Source: a bacterium
GTDB taxonomy: Bacteria > Pseudomonadota > Gammaproteobacteria > Burkholderiales > Thiobacillaceae
Assembly (NCBI GenBank): GCA_009772925.1
Contig: WOUQ01000006.1
Location: 124,001-188,000, forward strand
Direction of reading: 5' to 3'
DNA length: 64,000 bases
The notes under the pieces: generated by a model
The model's input: only the letters and a program-made list of their open reading frames with translations
What the model was told of the DNA's origin: nothing
Databases searched by the model: none
Translations under genes and position numbers: made by a program
In this document: one piece after another, positions 18,241-28,959 of the stretch
How positions within the stretch are numbered: the stretch's first letter is position 1
How the letters are laid out: each line of letters opens with the position of its first letter

Positions 18241-19652
18241 TCACCCGCAAGACATTCTCTCGCGGGGTGCACCCCGACGAGAACAAGAGCACTGCCGGGA
18301 GTCCGATCCGTCGGATGCCGTTCGCGTCGCGCATGATCCTCCCCCTCGCGCAACACATCGGCAAGCCGGCGGTGCCCCTCGTCCGGGCAGGCGAGGAGGT
18401 CGTGCGTGGCCAACCCATCGCGCGGGCCAACGGATTCCTGTCGGTGCCCATCCATGCCCCCGCCGACGGGGTCGTCGAATCCATCGAGTTGAAGCCCAGC
18501 GCGCGCGGTCCCTGGGTCGAATCCATCGTCATCCGGGTCTATGAAGCCTCCACCCAGGAAATCCGCTGGGCCGACCCGCGCGACCTGGACGCTCTGAGCC
18601 CCAAGGAACTGCTGCAGGCCATCCAGGACACCGGCATGGTCGGCCTGGGCGGCGCCGCCTTCCCCAGCCACGCCAAGATGACCGTGCCGGGCGAGTTCGC
18701 CATTCACACGCTGATCGTCAACGGCTGCGAGTGCGAGCCCTATCTCACCTGCGACCACAAGCTGATGCGCGAGCATCCGGACGACCTCATGACGGGCATC
18801 CGCATCGCCATGCTCGCCATCGGTGCGCGGCGCGCCATCATCGGCGTCGAGGACAACAAGCCCGACGCCGCCGCGGCCATGCGCGCCCGCCTGCCGGCCG
18901 ACGGCGCCATCAGCGTCGAAGTGGTGCCGACCAAGTATCCGCAGGGTGCCGAAAAGATGCTGATCAAGGCTCTGCTGGGCCTGGAGGTGCCGCCCGGCAA
19001 GCTGCCCATGCACGTCGGCGTGGTGGTCAACAACGTCGGCACCCTGACCCAGCTCGGCCAGATTCTGCCGGCCGGCCAGGGCCTCACCGAGCGCGTGGTG
19101 ACCGTCACCGGGCCGGGCATCAATAAACCCGGCGACTACTGGGTGCCCATCGGCACGCCCATGCGCACGGTGCTGGACTGGGCCGGCGCCCGCGACGTCA
19201 GCGAGCGCGAGATCATCCTGGGCGGACCGATGATGGGCCAGGCCGTGGCCTCGCTGGAGGTGCCGGTGACCAAGGCGGTGTCCGGCATCCTGGTGTTCGA
19301 CCGCAACCACATCGAAGCACCGACACAGCGCAAGGCCTACCCCTGCATCAAGTGCGGCGAATGCGTGAACTCCTGTCCCATGGGCCTCAACCCCTCCATG
19401 CTGGGCATGCTGGCGGCGCGCCGGGAATACGACCTCATGGGCAGCGACTACCACATCGGCGAATGCTTCGAGTGCGGCTGCTGCACCTATGTCTGCCCCG
19501 CCCACATTCCCCTGGTGCAGCAGTTCAAGGTGGCCAAGGCGATCCTGCGCGAGCGCGCCGCCGCCAAGGCCCCCGCGCACGAGAGCGGTGAGCGCTTCGA
19601 TTTCGGCGCGCCGCCGACGCACGGCAGGAAACCCTCCGTGCATCCCGAATGA
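18201..19652 (+). CDS. rnfC: Electron transport complex subunit RnfC (NADH/FMN/Fe-S subunit)
   Basis: Peripheral Rnf subunit carrying the NAD(H) site. After a short odd leader, the family sequence begins at about residue 20 with FSRGVHPDENKS, then PLAQHIGKPAVPLV; the SLBB/nucleotide region includes GLGGAAFPSHAKM and VNGCECEPYLTCDH; two 4Fe-4S clusters are in CIKCGECVNSCPMG and CFECGCCTYVCP. At 483 residues it lacks the long Ala/Lys-rich tail of E. coli RsxC. GGAGG eight bases upstream supports ATG 18201. Residues 2-13 ([12 protein letters not shown]) are encoded by an intergenic repeat arm and have no family counterpart. Confidence 0.93.
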   Translation: MLRFPFPVSRFPIFTRKTFSRGVHPDENKSTAGSPIRRMPFASRMILPLAQHIGKPAVPLVRAGEEVVRGQPIARANGFLSVPIHAPADGVVESIELKPSARGPWVESIVIRVYEASTQEIRWADPRDLDALSPKELLQAIQDTGMVGLGGAAFPSHAKMTVPGEFAIHTLIVNGCECEPYLTCDHKLMREHPDDLMTGIRIAMLAIGARRAIIGVEDNKPDAAAAMRARLPADGAISVEVVPTKYPQGAEKMLIKALLGLEVPPGKLPMHVGVVVNNVGTLTQLGQILPAGQGLTERVVTVTGPGINKPGDYWVPIGTPMRTVLDWAGARDVSEREIILGGPMMGQAVASLEVPVTKAVSGILVFDRNHIEAPTQRKAYPCIKCGECVNSCPMGLNPSMLGMLAARREYDLMGSDYHIGECFECGCCTYVCPAHIPLVQQFKVAKAILRERAAAKAPAHESGERFDFGAPPTHGRKPSVHPE

Positions 19653-19670
19653 ATTCGCGCCCGAACCGCC

Positions 19671-20720
19671 ATGACCCAACCGCTCCGTCTTGAACTCCGC
19701 ACCGCGCCGCATGTGGCGAAGGGCAACAGCGTCGAACGCATCATGTTCCACGTGGTGCTGGCGCTGCTGCCGATCTGCGCCTTCGCGGTCTGGCAATACG
19801 GGTTGTCCGCCCTGGCCCTGATCATCACGGTGACCGCCACCTGCCTGCTGACCGAGCGCCTTTTCAACCGTCTCTCGGGTACCGCCAGCACCCTGTCGGA
19901 CTGGTCCGCCACCATCACCGGCCTGCTGCTGGCCCTCACCCTGCCGCCGTCCTTCCCGCTGTGGATGGGCGTCGTCGCCGGCTTCGCCGCCATCGCCCTG
20001 GGCAAGGCCCTGTTCGGCGGCATCGGCTACAACGTCTTCAACCCCGCCCTGGTCGGGCGCGCCTTCGTCCAGGCCGCCTTCCCGGTGGCCATCACCACCT
20101 GGGTGCCTGCGTATTTCCCCAGCCGTTTCTCCGAGTTCATCCCCACCACCCTGACCATGCCGCTGATGACGCCGCCCGACATCGGCGCCTGGGTGAAGGG
20201 ACACATGGTCGACGGGTTCACCGGGGCGACCCCCCTGGCGCGCTGGAAATTCGAGAACCAGGTGGCGGAATTCGGCGACATGCTGTCCGGCGTGGCGGCC
20301 GCCTCGGTCGGCGAGACCTCCGCCCTGATCGTCCTGGTCTGCGGACTCTATCTCGCCGTGCGGCGCTTCCTCGACTGGCGCATCCCGGTCGCCATACTCG
20401 GCAGCGCCGTGCTGGTCGCCCTGCTGTTCCATCTGCTCGAGCCCGGCCGCTACCCGCCGCCGTATTTCGTGCTGCTGTCCGGCGGCCTGGTGCTGGGCGC
20501 GGTGTTCATGGCCACCGACATGGCGACCTCGCCGGTCACCCCGCTCGGCGTGTGGATCTACGGCATTCTCATCGGCGTCACCACGGTGATGATCCGCTAC
20601 TTCGGCGGCCTCACCGAGGGCATCATGTACGCCATCCTGCTGGGCAACGCGCTGACGCCGCTGATCGACCAGGTCACTCAGCCACGCGTGTTCGGCGCGG
20701 GGAAGGGGAAGAAGGCATGA
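19671..20720 (+). CDS. rnfD: Electron transport complex subunit RnfD
   Basis: Integral membrane subunit of Rnf carrying covalent FMN. The 349-residue protein has about ten membrane segments and the flavinylation motif GFTGATPLA (Thr near residue 187). Other family stretches are WSATITGLLLALTLPP, GKALFGGIGYNVFNPALVGR and ATDMATSPVTPLG. It starts 18 bases after rnfC and its stop overlaps the rnfG start (ATGA). Confidence 0.96.
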   Translation: MTQPLRLELRTAPHVAKGNSVERIMFHVVLALLPICAFAVWQYGLSALALIITVTATCLLTERLFNRLSGTASTLSDWSATITGLLLALTLPPSFPLWMGVVAGFAAIALGKALFGGIGYNVFNPALVGRAFVQAAFPVAITTWVPAYFPSRFSEFIPTTLTMPLMTPPDIGAWVKGHMVDGFTGATPLARWKFENQVAEFGDMLSGVAAASVGETSALIVLVCGLYLAVRRFLDWRIPVAILGSAVLVALLFHLLEPGRYPPPYFVLLSGGLVLGAVFMATDMATSPVTPLGVWIYGILIGVTTVMIRYFGGLTEGIMYAILLGNALTPLIDQVTQPRVFGAGKGKKA

Positions 20721-21397
20721 GCGAAGCCACCCTGCAACCCGCCACCCCCAGTGCCGCGATGATCCGCACCCTCGGCCTGGTGGCGACGGTATGTGGCATC
20801 CTGCTGGTGCTGACCTACCAGAACACCCTGGAAGCCATCAACGCGAACAAGCGCGTTGCCCTCGAGCGGGCGGTGTTCAAGGTCATCCCCGGCGCGCACA
20901 GCATGAAGGCCTTCCACGTCGGCAAGGCCGGCCTGGTGCCCGAGGGCGGCGCCGTGCCCGAGGGCGCTGTGAGGTTCTACGCCGCCTACGACCAGGCCGG
21001 CCAGCTCAAGGGTCTGGCCGCCGAGGCCGCCGGCATGGGTTATGCTGACATGGTGCGCGTGCTCTACGCCTACAACCCGGCCAAACAGGCCATCGACGGC
21101 TTCGGCGTGGTCGGCCACCGGGAAACCCCCGGCATCGGCGACAAGATCATTTTCGACAAGGCCTTCCTGAAGAACTTCGAGGCCCTGGATGCGCGCCTCG
21201 ACGCAGCCGGCGACGCCCTGGCCAACCCGATCAGGGTGGTGAAAAACGGCAGCAAGCAGAACCCCTGGGAGATCGACGCCATCTCCGGCGCCACGGTGAC
21301 CTGCCGCGCCGTGGCCCGGGGCATCAACGACAGCGCCCAGAAACTGGTGCCCCTGCTGGCGCCGCACCTGGACAAGCTGACCGTTCCTGGCCAATGA
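20717..21397 (+). CDS. rnfG: Electron transport complex subunit RnfG
   Basis: Rnf subunit with one N-terminal membrane helix and a periplasmic FMN-binding domain. The flavinylation motif is DAISGATVTCRAVARG near residue 195, the S(T)GAT pattern that ApbE-type transferases modify. GVVGHRETPGIGDKI (about 135-150) is also typical. Length is 226 residues. ATG 20717 lies in the rnfD stop. No apbE gene is in the window. Confidence 0.93.
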   Translation: MSEATLQPATPSAAMIRTLGLVATVCGILLVLTYQNTLEAINANKRVALERAVFKVIPGAHSMKAFHVGKAGLVPEGGAVPEGAVRFYAAYDQAGQLKGLAAEAAGMGYADMVRVLYAYNPAKQAIDGFGVVGHRETPGIGDKIIFDKAFLKNFEALDARLDAAGDALANPIRVVKNGSKQNPWEIDAISGATVTCRAVARGINDSAQKLVPLLAPHLDKLTVPGQ

Positions 21398-21438
21398 GCC
21401 ACCCCAGCCCAATGAAAACGCCCTTAGGCCATGAACGG

Positions 21439-21501
21439 TTCCCTCACCCCCAACCCCTCTCCCGGGGGGCGAGGGGAGCTTCGACAGCCGCTGCGCGGCT
21501 G
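21439..21501. repeat. Dispersed palindromic (REP-like) element, copy 2
   Basis: Begins TTCCCTCACCCCCAACCCC like the copy at 12151-12216 and continues CTCTCCCGG...GAGGGGAGCTTCGA, ending with the small hairpin AGCCG-CTGCG-CGGCT (21486-21500). The main stem is less perfect than in copy 1. It fills most of the 126-bp rnfG-rnfE gap; the rnfE ribosome-binding site AAGGAGG follows at about 21510. Confidence 0.65.
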
Positions 21502-21523
21502 AGACATCAAGGAGGGCAGTGAG

Positions 21524-22186
21524 ATGGCCATCCCCGGTCAGAAGCAACTCACCAGCATGGACGAGTTCCTGGAAGGCATCTGGAAGCAGAACCCGGTGTT
21601 CGTCATGGTGCTGGGCCTGTGCCCGGCCCTGGCGGTGACGGTGTCGGCGGTCAACGCCCTGGCCATGGGCGCAGCCACCACCTTCGTGCTGCTGGGCTCG
21701 GCCCTGTTGGTCTCCCTGATGCGCAACGTGATCCCGAAGGAAGTCCGCATCGCCACCTACATCGTCATCATCGCCACCTTCGTCACCATCGTCGATTACC
21801 TGATCGCCGCCATCAGTCTGGAACTCTATGAAGCCCTCGGCGCCTTCATCCAGCTCATCGTGGTGAATTGCATCATTCTCGGCCGCGCCGAGGCCCACGC
21901 CTCCAAGCACGCGCCGGGCCGCGCGGTGATCAACGCGCTCGGCATGGGACTCGGTTTCACCATCGGCCTGTTCGCCCTCGGTTCGGTGCGCGAGATCTTC
22001 GGCGCCGGCACCCTGTTCGGCGTGCCCCTGTTCGGACCGGATTTCCAGCCCTGGGTGGTGATGGTGCTGCCACCCGGCGGTTTCTTCGTGCTGGGCGCCT
22101 GGCTGCTGCTGTTCAACTGGTGGCGCAACCGCAAGCCGGCGGCGTCGGAACCCGCCAACGTCGTGCGCGAGGCGAGCCATGGCTGA
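21524..22186 (+). CDS. rnfE: Electron transport complex subunit RnfE
   Basis: Integral membrane Rnf subunit of 220 residues with six predicted helices. Family features are FLEGIWKQNPVFVMVLGLCPALAVT near the N-terminus, the Cys-containing LGLCPALA and the half-membrane IQLIVVNCIILGRAEA; paired Cys residues in RnfA/E hold an intramembrane Fe-S cluster in characterised homologues. AAGGAGGG precedes the start. The end overlaps rnfA by 8 bases. Confidence 0.95.
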   Translation: MAIPGQKQLTSMDEFLEGIWKQNPVFVMVLGLCPALAVTVSAVNALAMGAATTFVLLGSALLVSLMRNVIPKEVRIATYIVIIATFVTIVDYLIAAISLELYEALGAFIQLIVVNCIILGRAEAHASKHAPGRAVINALGMGLGFTIGLFALGSVREIFGAGTLFGVPLFGPDFQPWVVMVLPPGGFFVLGAWLLLFNWWRNRKPAASEPANVVREASHG

Positions 22187-22766
22187 CGCAACCCTGGGCC
22201 AGATCTTCCTGGCCACCGTCCTCGCCAACAACTTCGTGTTGGCCATGTTCCTCGGCCTGTGCCCGTTCATCGGCGTCTCCGGCCGCCTCAACACCGCCCT
22301 GCCAATGGGCGCCGCCACCTCCTTCGTCATGCTGGTGGCGAGCCTGTGCGCCTACGGCCTCAACTGGCTGGTGACCACCTTCGAACTGGAGTTCCTGCGC
22401 CTGATTTCCTACATCGTCATCATCGCCTCGGCGGTGCAACTGGTGGAGATGGTACTGAAGAAGTACAGCCCGGCCCTGTTCCGCGCGCTGGGCATCTACC
22501 TGCCGCTGATCACCACCAACTGCGCCATCCTCGGCGTCGCCCTGTTCCAGACCGCGCGGGAATACAGCCTCGCGCAAGCCCTGGTGTTCTCCCTCGGCGG
22601 CGGCGCCGGCTTCACCTTGGCGCTGCTGCTGATGGCCGGCCTGCGCGAGCGCCTGAACCTGGCGAGCGTGCCCAACGTGGTGCAGGGCACCGCCCTGTCG
22701 CTGATGCTGGCGGGCCTGCTGTCCCTGGCCTTCATGGGCTTCGCCGGCCTGGGGGCGGGGGAATGA
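22179..22766 (+). CDS. rnfA: Electron transport complex subunit RnfA
   Basis: Integral membrane Rnf subunit of 195 residues, six helices, paired with RnfE. LANNFVLAMFLGLCPFIGVSG and LPLITTNCAILGVALF are the family stretches that carry the conserved Cys residues. It overlaps rnfE by 8 bases, so the two are translationally coupled. The stop lies in an ATGA that also starts a 26-residue ORF reaching the next gene. Confidence 0.96.
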   Translation: MADATLGQIFLATVLANNFVLAMFLGLCPFIGVSGRLNTALPMGAATSFVMLVASLCAYGLNWLVTTFELEFLRLISYIVIIASAVQLVEMVLKKYSPALFRALGIYLPLITTNCAILGVALFQTAREYSLAQALVFSLGGGAGFTLALLLMAGLRERLNLASVPNVVQGTALSLMLAGLLSLAFMGFAGLGAGE

Positions 22767-22843
22767 GCGATCCGCACGGCCGCCCGAAGGATCGCGAACT
22801 CCCTCTCGGAGGGAACGCGCGCAGCGCGAGGGAGCACACATGA
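22763..22843 (+). CDS. Possible 26-residue ORF bridging rnfA and the Cys-rich gene
   Basis: ATG 22763 overlaps the rnfA stop (ATGA) and its stop TGA overlaps the next start (ATGA 22840-22843). The product is hydrophilic (begins MSDPHGRPKDREL). The second half lies on a palindromic sequence (CTCCCT ... AGGGAG around CGCGCGCAGCGCG), so this may be a repeat insertion that keeps ribosome flow rather than a functional gene. No homology recognised. Confidence 0.25.
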   Translation: MSDPHGRPKDRELPLGGNARSAREHT

Positions 22844-23028
22844 GCACCTACCTGATCGCCATCGGCCTGATCCTCGGCATCGCCCTGTTCGGCATCGCCG
22901 TGCAGCGCATCTATGAAGGCTTCGCGCGCCGGCATCCGGAACTCGGTCCCTTCCGGGAAACCGGCAAGTGCGGATCCTGCGGCGGTGGCGGCGGCTGTTC
23001 CGGCGGTTCCTGCGATCGCTCCGGCTAG
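22840..23028 (+). CDS. Small Cys-rich single-pass membrane protein (NqrM-like)
   Basis: A 62-residue protein: one membrane helix (LIAIGLILGIALFGIAV, about 4-21), a short basic linker and a C-terminal cluster KCGSCGGGGGCSGGSC with four Cys. The architecture matches NqrM, the maturation factor that delivers iron for the intramembrane cluster of Na+-NQR, and FeoB-associated Cys-rich proteins. Its position at the end of the Rnf operon suggests a maturation role for the RnfA/E cluster. Sequence identity to NqrM is low by eye, so the name is tentative. Confidence 0.6.
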   Translation: MSTYLIAIGLILGIALFGIAVQRIYEGFARRHPELGPFRETGKCGSCGGGGGCSGGSCDRSG

Positions 23029-23040
23029 TCCCGCCCGAAC

Positions 23041-23061
23041 GGCCCGGCTATAGTCCGGGCC
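23041..23061 (+). terminator. Hairpin just before recQ
   Basis: Perfect stem GGCCCGG (23041-23047) / CCGGGCC (23055-23061) with the 7-base loop CTATAGT, between the last gene of the Rnf operon and recQ, ending one base before the recQ ATG. There is no T-run, so it could be a weak terminator or a structure limiting recQ translation. Confidence 0.35.
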
Positions 23062-23062
23062 C

Positions 23063-24889
<1,827 letters not shown>

Positions 24890-24904
24890 GCCGATGCCGC
24901 GCGC

Positions 24905-26677
<1,773 letters not shown>

Positions 26678-26763
26678 GGAATCGGAACGCAGGCGGTCGT
26701 GGGCCAAGGCGGAGGCACGAGAAGGAACTACCGCCTATTTTCCCGGAAGCCGGGGCGACGGAC

Positions 26764-28926
26764 TCAGTCTTTTTGCCGCGCCAGCAGGTCGGTGGCCTTG
26801 TCGACCGCCACCGGGCGGCTGAACAGGAAGCCCTGGTAGGCGTCGCAGCCGAGGGAACTCAGGTAGTCGAGTTGTGCGCGGGTCTCCACGCCCTCGGCCA
26901 CCACGTTGAGTTTGAGGCCCTTGGCCATGGCGGTGATGCCGGCGACGATGGTGCTGCCGTTGTTGGCGTGGCCGTTGAGGTCATGGATGAAGCTGCGGTC
27001 GATCTTCAGCGTGTGGATGGGCAGCTTCTTGAGATAGGACAGGGAGGAGTAGCCGGTGCCGAAGTCGTCGATGGAAATCTCCACGCCCAGATCGGCGAGT
27101 TTGCGCAGTTTCTCGATGGTGCCGTCCATGTCGCGCATCAGGGTGCTTTCCGTGATCTCGATCTCGATGCCGTGTCCGGCCATGCCGTTCTCGCTTAGGC
27201 ACCGGGTGAACTTGTCGACGAACTGGGGGTGCTCGATCTGCCGCGCCGACAGGTTCACCGCCATGGTGATGGACGGCAGGCTGGCATCGCGCCACAGGCC
27301 GGCCTGGCGGCAGGCGGCGGCCAGCACCCACTCGTTGATGGGGGTGATGAGGCCGCAGTCCTCGGCAATGGGGATGAATTCGTTGGGCGGCACCATGCCG
27401 CGCTGCGGGTGGTTCCAGCGGATCAGCGCCTCCATGCCGCGGATGCGCTGGTCGGCGATGGCGACCTGCGGCTGGTAATACACCTCGAACTGGTGCTTCT
27501 CCAGGGCGTGGCGCATCTCGTTTTCCACCGCCAGCCGGCCATTGAAGGAATTCTGCAGGTCGCTGGTGAAGAACTTGTAGTCGTTCCGGCCGCTGTCCTT
27601 GGCGTGGTACATGGCGATGTCGGCGTGCTTGACCAGGCTTTCTATGGTGTCGCCGTCGTCCGGGAACACGGCGATGCCGATGCTGATGCCGACGAAGATC
27701 TCGTGGCCCTCGACGTGGAAGGGCTGCTTCAGCGAGGCGAGGATCTTTTCCGCGATGAAGGCGGCATTGTCGCGACTGCGGATGTGCGGCAGCAGCAGCA
27801 TGAACTCGTCGCCGCCGATGCGCGACAGGGTGTCGCCCTCGCGCAGGCTGCCGCGCAGGCGCTGGGCGACCGCCTGCAGTAGGCCGTCGCCGACCAGGTG
27901 GCCGAGGGTATCGTTCACCACCTTGAAGCGGTCCATGTCCAGGAACAGGGTGGCCAGGGTCTGGCCGTGCCGCTTGGCGTGGACGATGGCCTGGCCGAGG
28001 CGGTCCTTGAACAGGGCGCGGTTGGGCAGGCCGGTCAGCAGGTCGTGATAGGCCTGGAAGGCGATGGTCGCCTCGGCCTCCTTGCGCTCGCTGATGTCGC
28101 GGGCGACGCCATAGCTGCCGAGGAATTCCCGGTGATCGGCATCCACCGCGCGGTACATGCCCATGGAGGACAACTCCACCACCACGTGATCCGCCGAGGT
28201 GTGCTCGGACAGGGCGCTGAGCAGGTCCTCCTTGCGCTTGAGCTGGAGCTCGTGGTTGCGCGTCGCGCGTTCGCCGGTGCGGCGCTCGTTCAGGCGCCAG
28301 CGGGCGTTGTCGACCTCCCCGGGCGGCACCAGTACCAAGTAGTCCTTGCCGACCAGCTCCGCCGGCGCGTAGCCCAGGGTGCGCTCGATGCTGTCGTTGA
28401 CGTAGGTGAAGGCGCCCTGCGCGTCCAGGGTGTAGATGATGTCCGGCGAGGTGTTGACCAGCAGCCGGTGCCACTGCTCGGACTGTTCCAGCTGCTGCAG
28501 CATGCGGGCGTTGTCGCGTTCCAGTTGCAGCTTGGCGACGGCGTTGCGCACGGTCTTGATCAGTTCGTCCGGTTCGCAAGGCTTGCGCAGGTAATCGTAG
28601 GCGCCCAGGCGCAGCGACTGGATGGCGGAGTCGATCTGGCTGTCGCCGCTCATGACGATGACGCGGCAGGCCGGATGATGCTGGCGGATGTAGGCCATGA
28701 TGTCGTGGCCACTGGCGTCCGGCAGACGCAGGTCGACCAGGGCCAGGTCGTAGGCGCGCCGGGACAGCAGGGCCATGGCCTGGGCACCGGAGATGGCGGT
28801 ATCGACGCCATGCACGTATTGCGAGACCAGCAGGCGGGTGCTCTCCAGATAGCGCGGCTCGTCCTCCACGATCAGGAGACTGATCAGGGGCGCGCTGCTG
28901 TGGGTGAGAGGGGAGTTGCCCGGCAT
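26764..28926 (-). CDS. Response regulator with PAS, GGDEF and EAL domains
   Basis: A 720-residue c-di-GMP protein. Receiver domain 10-125 (VDLRLPDASGHD holds the phospho-Asp), PAS about 150-270 (DIIYTLDAQGAFTYVNDSIE), GGDEF about 300-450 with intact RIGGDEF near 370, and EAL about 465-715 with MEALIRW near 498, ADLGVEISIDDFGTGYSSL and a C-terminal EGVE. Both catalytic motifs look intact, so it may make and break c-di-GMP. It lies 31 bases downstream of the HDOD histidine kinase gene and is the likely partner of that kinase. Confidence 0.92.
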   Translation of the reverse strand: MPGNSPLTHSSAPLISLLIVEDEPRYLESTRLLVSQYVHGVDTAISGAQAMALLSRRAYDLALVDLRLPDASGHDIMAYIRQHHPACRVIVMSGDSQIDSAIQSLRLGAYDYLRKPCEPDELIKTVRNAVAKLQLERDNARMLQQLEQSEQWHRLLVNTSPDIIYTLDAQGAFTYVNDSIERTLGYAPAELVGKDYLVLVPPGEVDNARWRLNERRTGERATRNHELQLKRKEDLLSALSEHTSADHVVVELSSMGMYRAVDADHREFLGSYGVARDISERKEAEATIAFQAYHDLLTGLPNRALFKDRLGQAIVHAKRHGQTLATLFLDMDRFKVVNDTLGHLVGDGLLQAVAQRLRGSLREGDTLSRIGGDEFMLLLPHIRSRDNAAFIAEKILASLKQPFHVEGHEIFVGISIGIAVFPDDGDTIESLVKHADIAMYHAKDSGRNDYKFFTSDLQNSFNGRLAVENEMRHALEKHQFEVYYQPQVAIADQRIRGMEALIRWNHPQRGMVPPNEFIPIAEDCGLITPINEWVLAAACRQAGLWRDASLPSITMAVNLSARQIEHPQFVDKFTRCLSENGMAGHGIEIEITESTLMRDMDGTIEKLRKLADLGVEISIDDFGTGYSSLSYLKKLPIHTLKIDRSFIHDLNGHANNGSTIVAGITAMAKGLKLNVVAEGVETRAQLDYLSSLGCDAYQGFLFSRPVAVDKATDLLARQKD

Positions 28927-28959
28927 CAAGGACGGCCCTTCGCTGGTATCGGCATGCGG

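Noticed and set aside
13079-18532. 1817-codon open frame on the minus strand
   Set aside because: It is antisense to nifJ, has low-complexity Gly/Val/His-rich composition and no family resemblance; it is a shadow caused by high third-position GC.
17958-20432. 824-codon minus-strand open frame
   Set aside because: Antisense to nifJ, rnfC and rnfD; composition of a frame shadow.
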